Shown here piece by piece: positions 35,252 to 44,133 of a stretch of 64,000 nt of DNA. Both the position numbers and the translations under genes were made by a program. The notes beneath the pieces were generated by a model. It made no database searches. It was not told where the DNA came from and saw nothing but the letters and a program-made list of their open reading frames with translations. Origin of the DNA: an uncultured Candidatus Melainabacteria bacterium (lineage in GTDB: Bacteria; Cyanobacteriota; Vampirovibrionia; Gastranaerophilales; Gastranaerophilaceae); assembly GCA_934757155.1 (NCBI GenBank), contig CAKVLI010000007.1:1-64000 (forward strand), in the 5' to 3' direction. The stretch's first letter is position 1, and each line of letters begins with the position of its first letter.

Positions 35252-35291
35252 AAAAAACTGGGGTCGGATTTTTGCAAAAAACCAACCCCAG
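35252..35291 (-). terminator. Terminator after the acetyl-CoA synthetase gene
   Basis: On the minus strand CTGGGGTTGG, a T/GC/A centre and CCGACCCCAG form a long imperfect hairpin, followed by six T. Confidence 0.82.
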
Positions 35292-35311
35292 TTAATCTTT
35301 ATTCTACCAAA

Positions 35312-37474
35312 CTAGTGGCAAGCGCAAACGCCGTTTTCACAGTGATATGACAAAGCTTCTTGAGCTTCTTTCATTCTCACTTTGATACGACCGTCTACTG
35401 CAATACCCTCGCCTGTTTTTTCTGAAATCAACAATGGGTTAATATCCAATTCATCAATGAATTTGAAGTCGTTAACCAATTGAGATAATCTCAACAATGT
35501 TTCTTCAATTTGGTCTAATTGAGCAGGTGTTGTACCTCTTGCACCAAGAAGTAATTTGTACGCCTTAACTGATTTAATCATTTCTTTAGCATCAACATCT
35601 GTCAAAGGGGCGATTCTGAAAGTTACGTCTTTCATAACTTCAATAAATACACCACCCAAACCGAACATCATCATCGGACCGTATTGAGGATCTGTCGCGA
35701 TACCACAAACCATTTCTCTGTTGCCTTTAACCATTTCTTGGATGATTACACCTTCCAAACCTTCAAGCAAGCCTTTTGCTTCAAGTTTTGAAATCAAGTC
35801 TTGGTATTCACTTCTCAACTGTTCGGCAGATTGAATGTTAACTCTTACACCGCCTACATCAGTTTTGTGAGAAGTTGTTTTTGAAGTCATCTTCATTACA
35901 ACCGGATATCCGATAGAATCAGCGATTGAAACAGCTTCGTCTTCAGTTTTTGCAAAACCCGATTTACAAACTCTGATACCGTAAGCATCCAATACATCAA
36001 TTGATTCACGAGTTGTAAGTTGATCTCTGCCTTCGTTAACAGATTTAGAAATGATTTCTTGAGCGCGCTTGTAATCAACGTTGTAAGAAGGAATTTTACC
36101 TTCAGGTCTTTCCATCCATAATCTTTGTTGATTCAATCTGTTCAAACCATCAGCAGCTTCTTCTGCGTACATAAAGAACGGCATATTGACATCCATATCT
36201 GAAAGTGCAGAGAAGAATTCTGACTTAGTCATGAATACACCGATAACAGGTTTTTGCGGATTTTTGGTCTTAATTTCCATTAATGCTTTTGCAACATCAA
36301 TATCTTTCAAGCCCAAGAATGGAAGATAGATTGTAATAATCATATCAACGTTTTCATCAGCAATAACCGTTTCCAATGTTTGCTTATAATGTTCGATAGG
36401 AGCTGAAGCAATCATATCGATAGGGTTTTTAACTGATGCAGCAGAAGGCAAGAAGCTTCTCAATTTTTCTTTTGTAGCATCAGAAATCTTAGCCATTTGC
36501 ATACCGTATTCACATACAGCATCTGTAGCCATAATACCGGGACCGCCTGAGTTTGTGATAATTGCTACTCTGTCACCTTTCGGAATAGGACAATTGGCAA
36601 AAACTTTTGCAGTTGCAAACAAGTTTTTCAAAGAGTATTCTCTGATAACGCCTGATTGTTGCAACAAAGCGTTTGCAGCTTTGTCAGCACCAGCCAAAGA
36701 ACCCGTGTGAGAAGATGCTGCACTTGCGCCTGCAGCTGAACGACCAGCCTTAAGAGCAAGAATAGGTTTCTTCTTAGAAATTCTTGAAGCAAGTTTCCTG
36801 AAGTTTGCAGGGTTTTGAATAGATTCCATATAAAGAAGAATTTGTTCAACATCTGCTTCGTTTTCCCAATATTCTAAAGCTGTTTCAGCGTTTACATCAG
36901 CTTGGTTACCGATTGAAATGAATTGAGCGAAACCAAGGTTAAGGTCTTTAAGGATATTCAAAATCCCGCCGCCCAATGCGCCTGACTGAGAAACAAAACC
37001 GATGTTTCCACGTTCAGGAAGTGATTCTGCGAAACAACCATCCATTCTGATGTCAGGGTGGGTGTTTACAACACCTAAACAGTTAGGGCCTACGCATCTC
37101 ATACCGTATTCACGAACTTTTGCAAGAAGTTGTTTTTCAGCTTCTGCACCTTCAGCACCTGTTTCTTTGAAACCTGCTGTTATTATGCAAAGACCTTTAA
37201 CGCCTTTTTGGTGACATTGGTCAATTGTATCAAGAACGAATTTTGCATTCACAACGATAATAGCCAAATCAACTTCACCCGGAACTTCCAAAATTGAAGT
37301 GTAAGCTTGAAGCCCTTCAATAATTCCGCCCTTAGGGTTTACCGGATAAATATTACCGTTGAATTTGTATTCCTGTAATCTTTTCATAATATCAGAACCG
37401 ATAGTATGCTCCTTGGTTGAAGCACCAATAACAGCAATTGACTTCGGTTTCATGATTTTGTCTAAATTAGTCAT
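35312..37474 (-). CDS. ADP-forming acetyl-CoA synthetase (fused alpha-beta)
   Basis: Converts acetyl-CoA, ADP and phosphate to acetate, CoA and ATP, a substrate-level ATP source in fermenters. The 720 residues contain a CoA-binding domain (SIAVIGASTKEHTIG), ligase-CoA domains with the phospho-histidine loop SSHTGSLAG, and a C-terminal ATP-grasp domain (YPVVMKMTSKTTSHKTDVGG, EMVKGNREMVCGI). The start is the ATG at 37474 (MTNLDKIMKPK). It ends in a Cys/His-rich tail (CENGVCACH). The exact acyl substrate is not certain; propionate or branched acyl-CoAs are possible. Confidence 0.92.
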   Translation of the reverse strand: MTNLDKIMKPKSIAVIGASTKEHTIGSDIMKRLQEYKFNGNIYPVNPKGGIIEGLQAYTSILEVPGEVDLAIIVVNAKFVLDTIDQCHQKGVKGLCIITAGFKETGAEGAEAEKQLLAKVREYGMRCVGPNCLGVVNTHPDIRMDGCFAESLPERGNIGFVSQSGALGGGILNILKDLNLGFAQFISIGNQADVNAETALEYWENEADVEQILLYMESIQNPANFRKLASRISKKKPILALKAGRSAAGASAASSHTGSLAGADKAANALLQQSGVIREYSLKNLFATAKVFANCPIPKGDRVAIITNSGGPGIMATDAVCEYGMQMAKISDATKEKLRSFLPSAASVKNPIDMIASAPIEHYKQTLETVIADENVDMIITIYLPFLGLKDIDVAKALMEIKTKNPQKPVIGVFMTKSEFFSALSDMDVNMPFFMYAEEAADGLNRLNQQRLWMERPEGKIPSYNVDYKRAQEIISKSVNEGRDQLTTRESIDVLDAYGIRVCKSGFAKTEDEAVSIADSIGYPVVMKMTSKTTSHKTDVGGVRVNIQSAEQLRSEYQDLISKLEAKGLLEGLEGVIIQEMVKGNREMVCGIATDPQYGPMMMFGLGGVFIEVMKDVTFRIAPLTDVDAKEMIKSVKAYKLLLGARGTTPAQLDQIEETLLRLSQLVNDFKFIDELDINPLLISEKTGEGIAVDGRIKVRMKEAQEALSYHCENGVCACH

Positions 37475-37561
37475 TAGTCTCTTCCTTTCTTTTTGCTGTA
37501 AAAAGTACACCCAAATTATACTACAAACAGTTTTTTGAGAGGAAAGTTTTTTAATTTTTGT

Positions 37562-37582
37562 AAAGGGGGTAAAGGGGTAAAA
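37562..37582 (+). repeat. Partial family 1 repeat
   Basis: AAAGGGGGTAAAGGGGTAAA without the rest of the element; a truncated copy of the family at 13268. Confidence 0.5.
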
Positions 37583-37623
37583 AATAATAGTGAATTGTTA
37601 AAATACAGGAAAGGAAATTAAAT

Positions 37624-37686
37624 ATGAAAGTCGAATTGACACCAACAATAGCGAATCAAAAAGTCAGTTTTCACGGTATTATTTGA
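37624..37686 (+). CDS. Mini-ORF of 20 residues with the SFxG motif
   Basis: ATG preceded by AGGAAAGGAAATTAAAT; it encodes 20 residues ending QKVSFHGII before TGA. The end matches the N-terminal motif of larger proteins in the window (QQSFKG at 44134, VVSFKA at 48044). It may be a truncated remnant of such a gene, a leader peptide, or chance. Confidence 0.35.
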   Translation: MKVELTPTIANQKVSFHGII

Positions 37687-37735
37687 GGATAAATAATTAA
37701 ATTTTCCAATCTTACAATTAAACAAAATATATTTA

Positions 37736-37744
37736 TGCTAAAAT
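37736..37744 (+). promoter_or_regulatory. Extended -10 promoter of rseP
   Basis: TGC-TAAAAT lies 27 bases upstream of the ATG, with GGAGAG as SD in between. No clear -35. Confidence 0.45.
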
Positions 37745-37771
37745 TAACTCAATAAAATTTGGAGAGAAACA

Positions 37772-39133
37772 ATGTCAATTATCATAATGATTCTTTTATT
37801 GAGTTTACTTATTCTTGTACACGAAGCCGGTCATTTTTTTGCTGCAAGAGCTTTCGGAATAAAGGTAGAAAAATTTGGTTTTGGTCTGCCGGTCGGCCCA
37901 ACTTTGTACAGAAAAAAATGCGGGGATGTAGAAATCCTTGTCCACGCATTTCTTCTCGGCGGTTATGTATCATTTCCCGACGACGAAAAAGATTGTGAAC
38001 TCGCGGAAGATTCTCCGGAGAGATTTATTAACAAACCAGCATGGCAAAGGGCGGTTGTTGTCTCAGCAGGTGTAATAGCAAACGTTATTTGCGCACTCGC
38101 GTTAGTAATGTTTGTTGCGATATGGACAAAACAACTTCCTTCCGGCAACTATGAAATTTACACAGGATCAATTAGTGCGCCTAAAGATGCAAATATTTGG
38201 AATTCAGGACTTCAAGTAGGGGATAGAATCCTAAATGCAAACGGTTGTGATATCAATAATATTTATTCTTTTGTAACCATTGTGAAAAATAGTGCAAAAA
38301 GTAACGGTGTGATTTCTAATGAAATCATTGAAAAAAATTACGCACTTTTGAAAGGTTTGAATCCGGGGCTTGAAAGAGATGAAATAATTCCTGCGGGTAT
38401 TGCAATAAGGTTGCCCGAAAAGGTTGAAACAGACGTAATTACTATGGATAAATATGCAGCCAAAGGTGCTAAGTATTTCAAAAAAGAAGGCATAACTCTT
38501 GATGAAACATTGAAAGCTTTAAGTAAACAACTTGACGGAGATACGGTTTACACATCTGATGGCAAATATACTTTAAACCAAATTGCAACAGCGATTTCGG
38601 ACGGAGTCCATCCTATTAATCTTGTTGTGGAAAGAAATGGGGAGCAAATAAAACTTCCTCCAATTTATCCCGATGAAAAAGGTATAATCGGTATCGGTTT
38701 GGCTTCTAAGCAAACTATGATTGAAACCACTACTCCGATTTCAATTATTAAGGTAAGCAACAAGTACCTTTGGGACAACACCTATATGATGACATATTCT
38801 TTGGGACAATTGTTTACGGGTAATATTCCGCTCAAAGATATGCACGGTGTGATTGCGATTACAAAAATCGGCGGAGATATGATTGATAAAGCCGGCAAAT
38901 CTTCCGGAATACTTCTTGCGGCACTTATATCAATGAACCTTGCCCTGCTCAATATTTTGCCAATTCCGGCTTTGGATGGCGGTCATTTGATGTTTTTGAT
39001 TATAGAAAAAATAATTGGAAAACCGCTTGACGATAAAGTTATCGAGAAAATTTCCTCAGTATTTTTCTCATTACTTATAGTGTTGATGGTTTTTGTAATT
39101 TTCAATGACATAACTTTGCTCATTAAAAAATAG
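37772..39133 (+). CDS. rseP: Site-2 intramembrane zinc protease (RseP family, M50)
   Basis: Cuts transmembrane substrates such as anti-sigma factors inside the membrane. The zinc motif HEAGH (17-21) is in the first helix and the third ligand lies in NILPIPALDGGH (Asp402). A PDZ domain follows the second helix and begins near SGLQVGDRILNANG. About 120 residues that are not typical PDZ sequence (KNYALLKGLNPG, DEIIPAGIAIRL, EGITLDETLKALSK) interrupt it before the PDZ-like end (PINLVVERNGEQIKL). Most RseP proteins have two tandem PDZ domains, so this may be a diverged second one. The gene is monocistronic. Confidence 0.92.
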   Translation: MSIIIMILLLSLLILVHEAGHFFAARAFGIKVEKFGFGLPVGPTLYRKKCGDVEILVHAFLLGGYVSFPDDEKDCELAEDSPERFINKPAWQRAVVVSAGVIANVICALALVMFVAIWTKQLPSGNYEIYTGSISAPKDANIWNSGLQVGDRILNANGCDINNIYSFVTIVKNSAKSNGVISNEIIEKNYALLKGLNPGLERDEIIPAGIAIRLPEKVETDVITMDKYAAKGAKYFKKEGITLDETLKALSKQLDGDTVYTSDGKYTLNQIATAISDGVHPINLVVERNGEQIKLPPIYPDEKGIIGIGLASKQTMIETTTPISIIKVSNKYLWDNTYMMTYSLGQLFTGNIPLKDMHGVIAITKIGGDMIDKAGKSSGILLAALISMNLALLNILPIPALDGGHLMFLIIEKIIGKPLDDKVIEKISSVFFSLLIVLMVFVIFNDITLLIKK

Positions 39134-39180
39134 CGTCCTGTCTAATTGAAAACCGTACTGATGTAAATAACAATTCTGGT

Positions 39181-40530
39181 ATGAAAATTGTTATTATCGG
39201 CGGAGTCGCGGCGGGCGCGAAGGCTGCCGCAAAATCAAAAAGAATGCTTCCGGATGCGGAAATTCATATTTACACTCAAGATACTCACGTCTCTTATTCT
39301 GCGTGCGGTTTGCCGTATTATATTGAGGGTAATTTTGAAGACTGGCAAAAACTCATTGTGCGCTCCAAAGAGGAGTTTGAAAAAAGCGGGATAAATGTTC
39401 ACCTGCGTCAGCGTGTAACCAAAATCTTACCTGTGGATAAAAAAGTTTTTGTAAAAAATCTTGAAACAGAAGAGTTCTCTTTTGTCGATTATGACAAACT
39501 TGTTATTGCGACGGGTGCTGCGCCTCATATTCCTGATACTCCTAAAATGCACTTGAAGAATATATATTCTCTAAAAACTATTGAAGATGGGATTAATATT
39601 CGCGAAACAATGCAAAATGTCCAAAATATCACGGTGGTTGGGGGCGGATATATCAGCATTGAACTCGTCGAAGCTTTTGTGAAAAACGGAAAGAATGTCA
39701 GTTTGATTGAAAAATCGCCATACATACTCTCTGTTTTTGATGAAGATATTTCTTCGCATATTCAAAACTATATTCTTGAACACTCTGAAGGCAAAGTTAA
39801 AATCATAACGGATGATGTGATAAGTGAGTTTATCGGGGACGAGAAAGTCAGCGGAGTTTTAACCCAAAAAGGTTCGGGATTTGAAACAGAAATGGTGGTT
39901 GTTTGCGCGGGAGTTCGTCCGACTGTTGATATTGCGGAAGACGCGGGAATTCGACTTGGTACAACTGGCGCAATCAAAGTCAACAGCAGAATGGAAACTT
40001 CTATCCCTGATATTTATGCTTGCGGTGATTGCGCGGAGAAAGTAAACATGATTTCTGATACACCCGTGTGGGTACCTTTAGGTTCGACTGCTAATAAGGA
40101 AGGGCGTGTTGCAGCTGTGAATTTATGCGGCGGATGCGAAGACTTTGAAGGAATTCTCGGCTCTTCGGTTACACGATATTTAGGTTTGAATATTTCTATG
40201 AGCGGATTTTCGGAGAAAAATGCGCAGAAACTCGGATATGATACAGTTTCCGTAATTGTTACCAAACGAGATAAAGCGGGTTATATGCCGGGGGTTGATA
40301 ATGTTACACTCAAACTTACCGCGGACAGGCGTTCACACAGAATACTCGGTGCGCAAGCAATCGGAAGCTCTGATGCAGATAAAAAGATTAATACAATCTC
40401 GGTCGGACTCACAAACAGAATTACGGTTGAAAATCTTCTTGATGTCGACCTGACCTATGCTCCTCCGTTTTCCACAAGTGAGGATATTCTTCATTCGGCT
40501 GCAAGAATGCTTAAGTCAAAATTGTCTTAG
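39181..40530 (+). CDS. FAD-dependent CoA-disulfide reductase / NADH oxidase-like protein
   Basis: Pyridine nucleotide-disulfide oxidoreductase with a single redox cysteine. FAD motif KIVIIGGVAAGAKAAA at the start; the active Cys is in SYSACGLPYYI (near residue 43), as in CoA-disulfide reductases and NADH oxidases. The NAD motif is ITVVGGGYISIELVEAF and the second FAD motif IPDIYACGDCAE. The 449 residues are full length; no rhodanese domain is attached. The reaction could be CoA-disulfide or polysulfide reduction, or O2 reduction. Its last 20 bases overlap bioA from the other strand. Confidence 0.88.
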   Translation: MKIVIIGGVAAGAKAAAKSKRMLPDAEIHIYTQDTHVSYSACGLPYYIEGNFEDWQKLIVRSKEEFEKSGINVHLRQRVTKILPVDKKVFVKNLETEEFSFVDYDKLVIATGAAPHIPDTPKMHLKNIYSLKTIEDGINIRETMQNVQNITVVGGGYISIELVEAFVKNGKNVSLIEKSPYILSVFDEDISSHIQNYILEHSEGKVKIITDDVISEFIGDEKVSGVLTQKGSGFETEMVVVCAGVRPTVDIAEDAGIRLGTTGAIKVNSRMETSIPDIYACGDCAEKVNMISDTPVWVPLGSTANKEGRVAAVNLCGGCEDFEGILGSSVTRYLGLNISMSGFSEKNAQKLGYDTVSVIVTKRDKAGYMPGVDNVTLKLTADRRSHRILGAQAIGSSDADKKINTISVGLTNRITVENLLDVDLTYAPPFSTSEDILHSAARMLKSKLS

Positions 40531-41887
40531 TGCATTCAAGTGCAACATCGGTTACAAAATCCATGTCTTTTTCTTCTATAATCAAGGGCGGATTGAAATA
40601 AATAACATCTCCGAGTGGTCTTAAGATTACGCCTTTTTCCAAAGCTTTTTTATAAATCTGATATCCTGTACGCTTTGTATAATCCAAAGGTTCTTTTGTT
40701 TCTTTGTTCTTGACCAACTCAATTGCGTTTATTAGCCCGATAGAGCGAACTTCACCCACATTTTCAAGCGGTAAAAATTTCTCTTTAATGATTTGGTTGA
40801 AGTATTTTGCTCTGCGGTTTGCATTCTCAATGATGTTTTCGTCGGCCAAAATTTTCAAAACTTCAACAGCTGCAGAACAAGCTAAAGGGTTACCCGAATA
40901 TGTATGAGAGTGCATAAACGCCTTTCCTTTCAGGTAATCATCATAGAATGCGTCATAGATTTCCTGTGTAGTTATCGCGACTGCCATTGGCATATAACCG
41001 CCGGTCAAACCTTTGGAAAGACACATAATATCAGGGCTTACGCCAGCATGGTCAAACGCAAACATTTTGCCTGTGCGTCCATAACCTGTTGCGATTTCGT
41101 CCGCAATAAGGTGAACATTGTATTTGTCGCAAAGTTCACGTAATTTTTTCAAATACAAAGGCGGATAAACTTTCATTCCGGCAGAACCTTGAAGCAGCGG
41201 TTCTACAATGATTGCAGCTGTTTCGTCTGCATATTTTTTGAAGGTTTCTTCTGCTTTTTCAAAACATTCGCAATTGCAATCTACTTTGGTGTCGCCGTTA
41301 AGAGATTCACAATGCCCTGCACAATTCTTGCCGTAAGGACAACGGTAACAGTCAGGACCGTCTATTCTAATGACATCAAGTAGGAGCGGTTTATATAATT
41401 CTGAGTACAAATCGACTCCGCCGACAGCTAAAGCTCCCAAGGTTTCGCCATGATATGCGTCAGAAAGCGCCATAAATCTTTTTTTCTGTGGATTTCCTGT
41501 TTGATAATGGTATTGGAAACTCATTTTCAAAGACATTTCAATTGCAGAAGAGCCGTTATCGGCAAAATTGAACTTGCATAAACCTTTCGGCAAGACTTTT
41601 ACTAATTCGTGACACAAAGTTATAACCGTTTTGTGGGAAAAATTAGCAAAAATAACGTGTTCTAAAGTGTCCAATTGCTTTTTTATAGCGGAATTAATTC
41701 TCGGATTGCAGTGTCCGAGAAGGTTGCACCACCAAGAACTAATTACATCTTTGTAGCATTTACCGTTGATGTCATAGAGATTAATTCCTTCGCCTCGTTC
41801 GATTACAATCGGCGGAAGGGTTTCGTAATCTTTCATTTGTGAACACGGGTGCCAGATATATTTTAAATCTTCTTTTTGCCAATCCAT
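40511..41887 (-). CDS. bioA: Adenosylmethionine-8-amino-7-oxononanoate aminotransferase
   Basis: PLP enzyme of biotin synthesis that makes 7,8-diaminopelargonate. It begins with the family's WHPCSQMKDYE motif; SSWWCNLLGH, NGSSAIEMSLKM, DAYHGETLGA and PLP-lysine block CLSKGLTGGYMPM are all present. An insertion near residues 175-210 contains seven Cys (CYRCPYGKNC, GHCES, CNCEC), more than in most BioA proteins. It lies four bases after bioD and 20 bases overlap the convergent reductase gene. Confidence 0.95.
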   Translation of the reverse strand: MDWQKEDLKYIWHPCSQMKDYETLPPIVIERGEGINLYDINGKCYKDVISSWWCNLLGHCNPRINSAIKKQLDTLEHVIFANFSHKTVITLCHELVKVLPKGLCKFNFADNGSSAIEMSLKMSFQYHYQTGNPQKKRFMALSDAYHGETLGALAVGGVDLYSELYKPLLLDVIRIDGPDCYRCPYGKNCAGHCESLNGDTKVDCNCECFEKAEETFKKYADETAAIIVEPLLQGSAGMKVYPPLYLKKLRELCDKYNVHLIADEIATGYGRTGKMFAFDHAGVSPDIMCLSKGLTGGYMPMAVAITTQEIYDAFYDDYLKGKAFMHSHTYSGNPLACSAAVEVLKILADENIIENANRRAKYFNQIIKEKFLPLENVGEVRSIGLINAIELVKNKETKEPLDYTKRTGYQIYKKALEKGVILRPLGDVIYFNPPLIIEEKDMDFVTDVALECTKTILT

Positions 41888-41891
41888 TTTT

Positions 41892-42566
41892 CTAATCCTT
41901 AAACAATCCTTCTAATAACATAATGTCATTTCCGCCGTATGGTACGGTTGCAACAACATTCACTCCGGACAAGTATTCAACCTGTTGTAAATTATCCCAG
42001 TGCATAAAGTTGTCGGAATCGTATTTGTTCAGAATAATTCCTTCGACTTCAATTCCGTTTTCACGCGCGTAATCAATCGTGAGCAAAGTGGAATTAATCG
42101 TGCCGAGCCCTGCATCAGCGACAACAAGCGTGCTTAAACCGAGTTCCCAAATTAAATCCTTTAAAAGATATTTCTCATCGTTTTCTAATCTTAGCGGGCA
42201 AGTTATTCCGCCGGCTCCCTCGACAAGAAGGTAATCATATTTTTTGCAAGCTTGCGCATAATCATATTTGATTCTGCTTATATCAATCTCTTCGCCTGCG
42301 CGTTTAGCTGCGAGGTGGGGTGAAACAGCTTCTTTCCACCAATAGCTTACGCATTCATCCGCCATAACCGGAATTTTTGCGGTTTCAATAACATAATTAG
42401 GGTCACTTTCAACCAATCTTCCGCCAAGCTCTCTAACTCCGCTCAAAACGGGTTTGTAGTAACCGCAATTGTATCCGCTCTCACGCATTTTTTTTACAAT
42501 TAATGCTGAGATATAAGTTTTTCCGACATCTGTTCCTGTCGCTGTTATAAAAATTCTCTTTGTCAT
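41892..42566 (-). CDS. bioD: Dethiobiotin synthetase
   Basis: ATP-dependent ring closure of diaminopelargonate to dethiobiotin. The P-loop is TATGTDVGKT (residues 8-17), the substrate Lys lies in GYYKPV, and VEGAGG is the acidic strand motif. The 224 residues are normal. It sits between a glycosyltransferase-like gene and bioA in one minus-strand unit. bioB is not in the window; an alpha-oxoamine synthase 6 kb away could be bioF. Confidence 0.96.
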   Translation of the reverse strand: MTKRIFITATGTDVGKTYISALIVKKMRESGYNCGYYKPVLSGVRELGGRLVESDPNYVIETAKIPVMADECVSYWWKEAVSPHLAAKRAGEEIDISRIKYDYAQACKKYDYLLVEGAGGITCPLRLENDEKYLLKDLIWELGLSTLVVADAGLGTINSTLLTIDYARENGIEVEGIILNKYDSDNFMHWDNLQQVEYLSGVNVVATVPYGGNDIMLLEGLFKD

Positions 42567-42591
42567 ACTTTAAAGGGTAGCACTTCAATTT

Positions 42592-43530
42592 TTATTGTGC
42601 AACCTTGAGCATATATCTTGTGCAATCTTTTGAGTTATGGCTTTTTAGTGCAATATTGTAGCAGTTTTCAACTACTTTGTTGTAGGCTTCTTCATCGTCA
42701 AGATAACTCTCGATTTTAAATAATAAGTCTGAAAAATCTTCATAAAATGGCATGTGACCTTCAAAAAGTGCTAATTCGTCGCGATAATCACTTATCAACA
42801 ATCTTTTGCAAGCAACAGTCTGGAAAGTTCTGTAATTGAGTGATGAAATTCCTTGTGAGTTCATGTTGAAGACGATTTTGGAATTGTTTATCGCACGCGC
42901 CATGTCCTCTTCATTATCAATAAATCCCTGATAACAAAGGTCGATAATTTCAGGATATTTTGAACGTTTTCTTGCATCCTCGTGATGTCTTTCGATAGCG
43001 TACCAAGCAATTTTTAGCTGAGGAAGCTTTAAAACAAGCTCTTCAAAAAAGCTCAAACGATAATCTGTATCTAATCTTCCCGCAAACATTAAATCAAACT
43101 TAGGTTTTGTGCCTAAATCTTTGTAAACATCAAAATTAACAAAATGTGGCATGTAGTAAATATTCGGGAAGTTTTCACATTCGGCCAAAGCCTTATCCCA
43201 GTAAAAAATGTAGTTATCAGGCTCTTCCAAGTATTTGAGATATTTTTCCCATTCAGGTCCTGAGGTTTTGCTTCTGATATCGTCTGAAAAATAGTTTACG
43301 GAAGGCAAGTTGAGTTTGTTGTCTACTTTGACTTTGAGCGCAGAAAAATCGTATCCTATGATTTGATCATATCTATGCTTTAGAACTTCGTTCAGATTTT
43401 TGTCTCGAAGTTCGTCAAAAACAATCACATCACAACCGTTTTGTTTGTATCCGTCAATGATACTGCTTGTGGTGAGTCTCCCGCCAATACTGACAGGTAA
43501 TATTGCTAAAATCTTCTTCTTTTTTTTCAT
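42592..43530 (-). CDS. Glycosyltransferase-like protein (CgeB/YkvP type)
   Basis: A 312-residue protein with a GT-B-like layout. The C-terminal half contains FDLMFAGRLDTDYRLSFFEE, NSKIVFNMNSQGISSLNYR and RTFQTVACKRLLISD, a pattern seen in CgeB/glycosyltransferase family 1-like proteins. No signal peptide or membrane helix. The start is the ATG at 43530, with AAAGAG five bases before; a GTG lies two codons upstream. It precedes bioD by 25 bases, so it is probably in the same transcript although no functional link is obvious. Confidence 0.75.
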   Translation of the reverse strand: MKKKKKILAILPVSIGGRLTTSSIIDGYKQNGCDVIVFDELRDKNLNEVLKHRYDQIIGYDFSALKVKVDNKLNLPSVNYFSDDIRSKTSGPEWEKYLKYLEEPDNYIFYWDKALAECENFPNIYYMPHFVNFDVYKDLGTKPKFDLMFAGRLDTDYRLSFFEELVLKLPQLKIAWYAIERHHEDARKRSKYPEIIDLCYQGFIDNEEDMARAINNSKIVFNMNSQGISSLNYRTFQTVACKRLLISDYRDELALFEGHMPFYEDFSDLLFKIESYLDDEEAYNKVVENCYNIALKSHNSKDCTRYMLKVAQ

Positions 43531-43559
43531 ACGCACTCTTTAGGATAACAAATTGGTGA

Positions 43560-43686
43560 AAAATGGCCCTGGAGACTCTGCCGAGCGAAAGGCGACTAAA
43601 TGTCGCATTTCGAGAGAGGTAAGAACCCTCCGAGCAATGCTCGGTGCGTGAGACTCCCCCTGATAATAATACTGTAATCAAGGAAC
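43560..43686. repeat. GC-rich hairpin segment bounded by a 15-bp repeat of the tRNA 3' end
   Basis: AAAATGGCCCTGGAG occurs at 43560-43574 and 43687-43701; the second copy contains the 3' end of tRNA-Arg. Between them are hairpins GCGAC-TAAAT-GTCGC (43593-43607) and CCGAGC-AAT-GCTCGG (43631-43645), and an outer stem GGAGACTC/GAGACTCC with one mismatch. No gene is supported. Confidence 0.6.
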
Positions 43687-43690
43687 AAAA

Positions 43691-43766
43691 TGGCCCTGGA
43701 GGGAGTCGAACCCACGGCAGACAAGGTTTAGGAAACCTCCGCTCTATCCTACTGAGCTACAGAGCC
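43691..43766 (-). tRNA. tRNA-Arg (anticodon CCU)
   Basis: On the minus strand GGCTCTG pairs with CAGGGCC (one G-U), the D arm is GCTC-loop-GAGC, and the anticodon stem GAGGT/ACCTT encloses TTCCTAA with anticodon CCT, reading AGG codons. The T loop is TTCGACT; its stem has one T-T mismatch. Discriminator A; CCA is not encoded. Both ends of the gene are partly duplicated in the flanking DNA. Confidence 0.93.
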
Positions 43767-43962
43767 AAATATTAAGTTTTCATTTGTTCAGACGGCTCCG
43801 CTCGAAAAACCTGCTCGCATTGCGCTTCCGCAACGCGACACCGTTTTTCTCGTCTCCACCTTCGCGGACGCTGTCCGCTCGGCTTGCCCATTGCTCGCCG
43901 CGAGGCACTGAGCTACAGAGCCAAATATTAAGTTTTCATTTGTTCAGACGGCTTCGCTCGAA
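43751..43962. repeat. 56-bp direct repeat containing the tRNA 5' end
   Basis: 43751-43806 and 43907-43962 are identical except for one base. Each holds the first 16 bases of the tRNA gene plus 40 bases of its upstream flank. The 100 bases between are GC-rich with a hairpin GCGGAC-GCT-GTCCGC (43865-43879). The right copy is a truncated tRNA fragment. Confidence 0.85.
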
Positions 43963-44133
43963 GGACCTTTTCACATTGTGTCAATATTTAAATACAGCTT
44001 GAACAACTACATTTTATTTTAAAACCGTTAACTTGTAAAGAATTTCCCCAAATGTTGAAATAAATTCAGCGTGACAGATAATAATTTTCTCACAAAACTC
44101 GCAAAAATTTTTTTTACAGTTTTTAGTACAAGT
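43963..44133. other. Intergenic, no clear feature
   Basis: AT-rich sequence upstream of the deiminase-like gene. A GTG-started extension of that gene is possible but has no ribosome binding site. No hairpin or promoter stands out. Confidence 0.35.

Noticed and set aside
43807..43906. Second tRNA or rRNA fragment in the GC-rich segment
   Set aside because: Only the duplicated first 16 bases of tRNA-Arg are recognisable; the rest does not fold as a tRNA.
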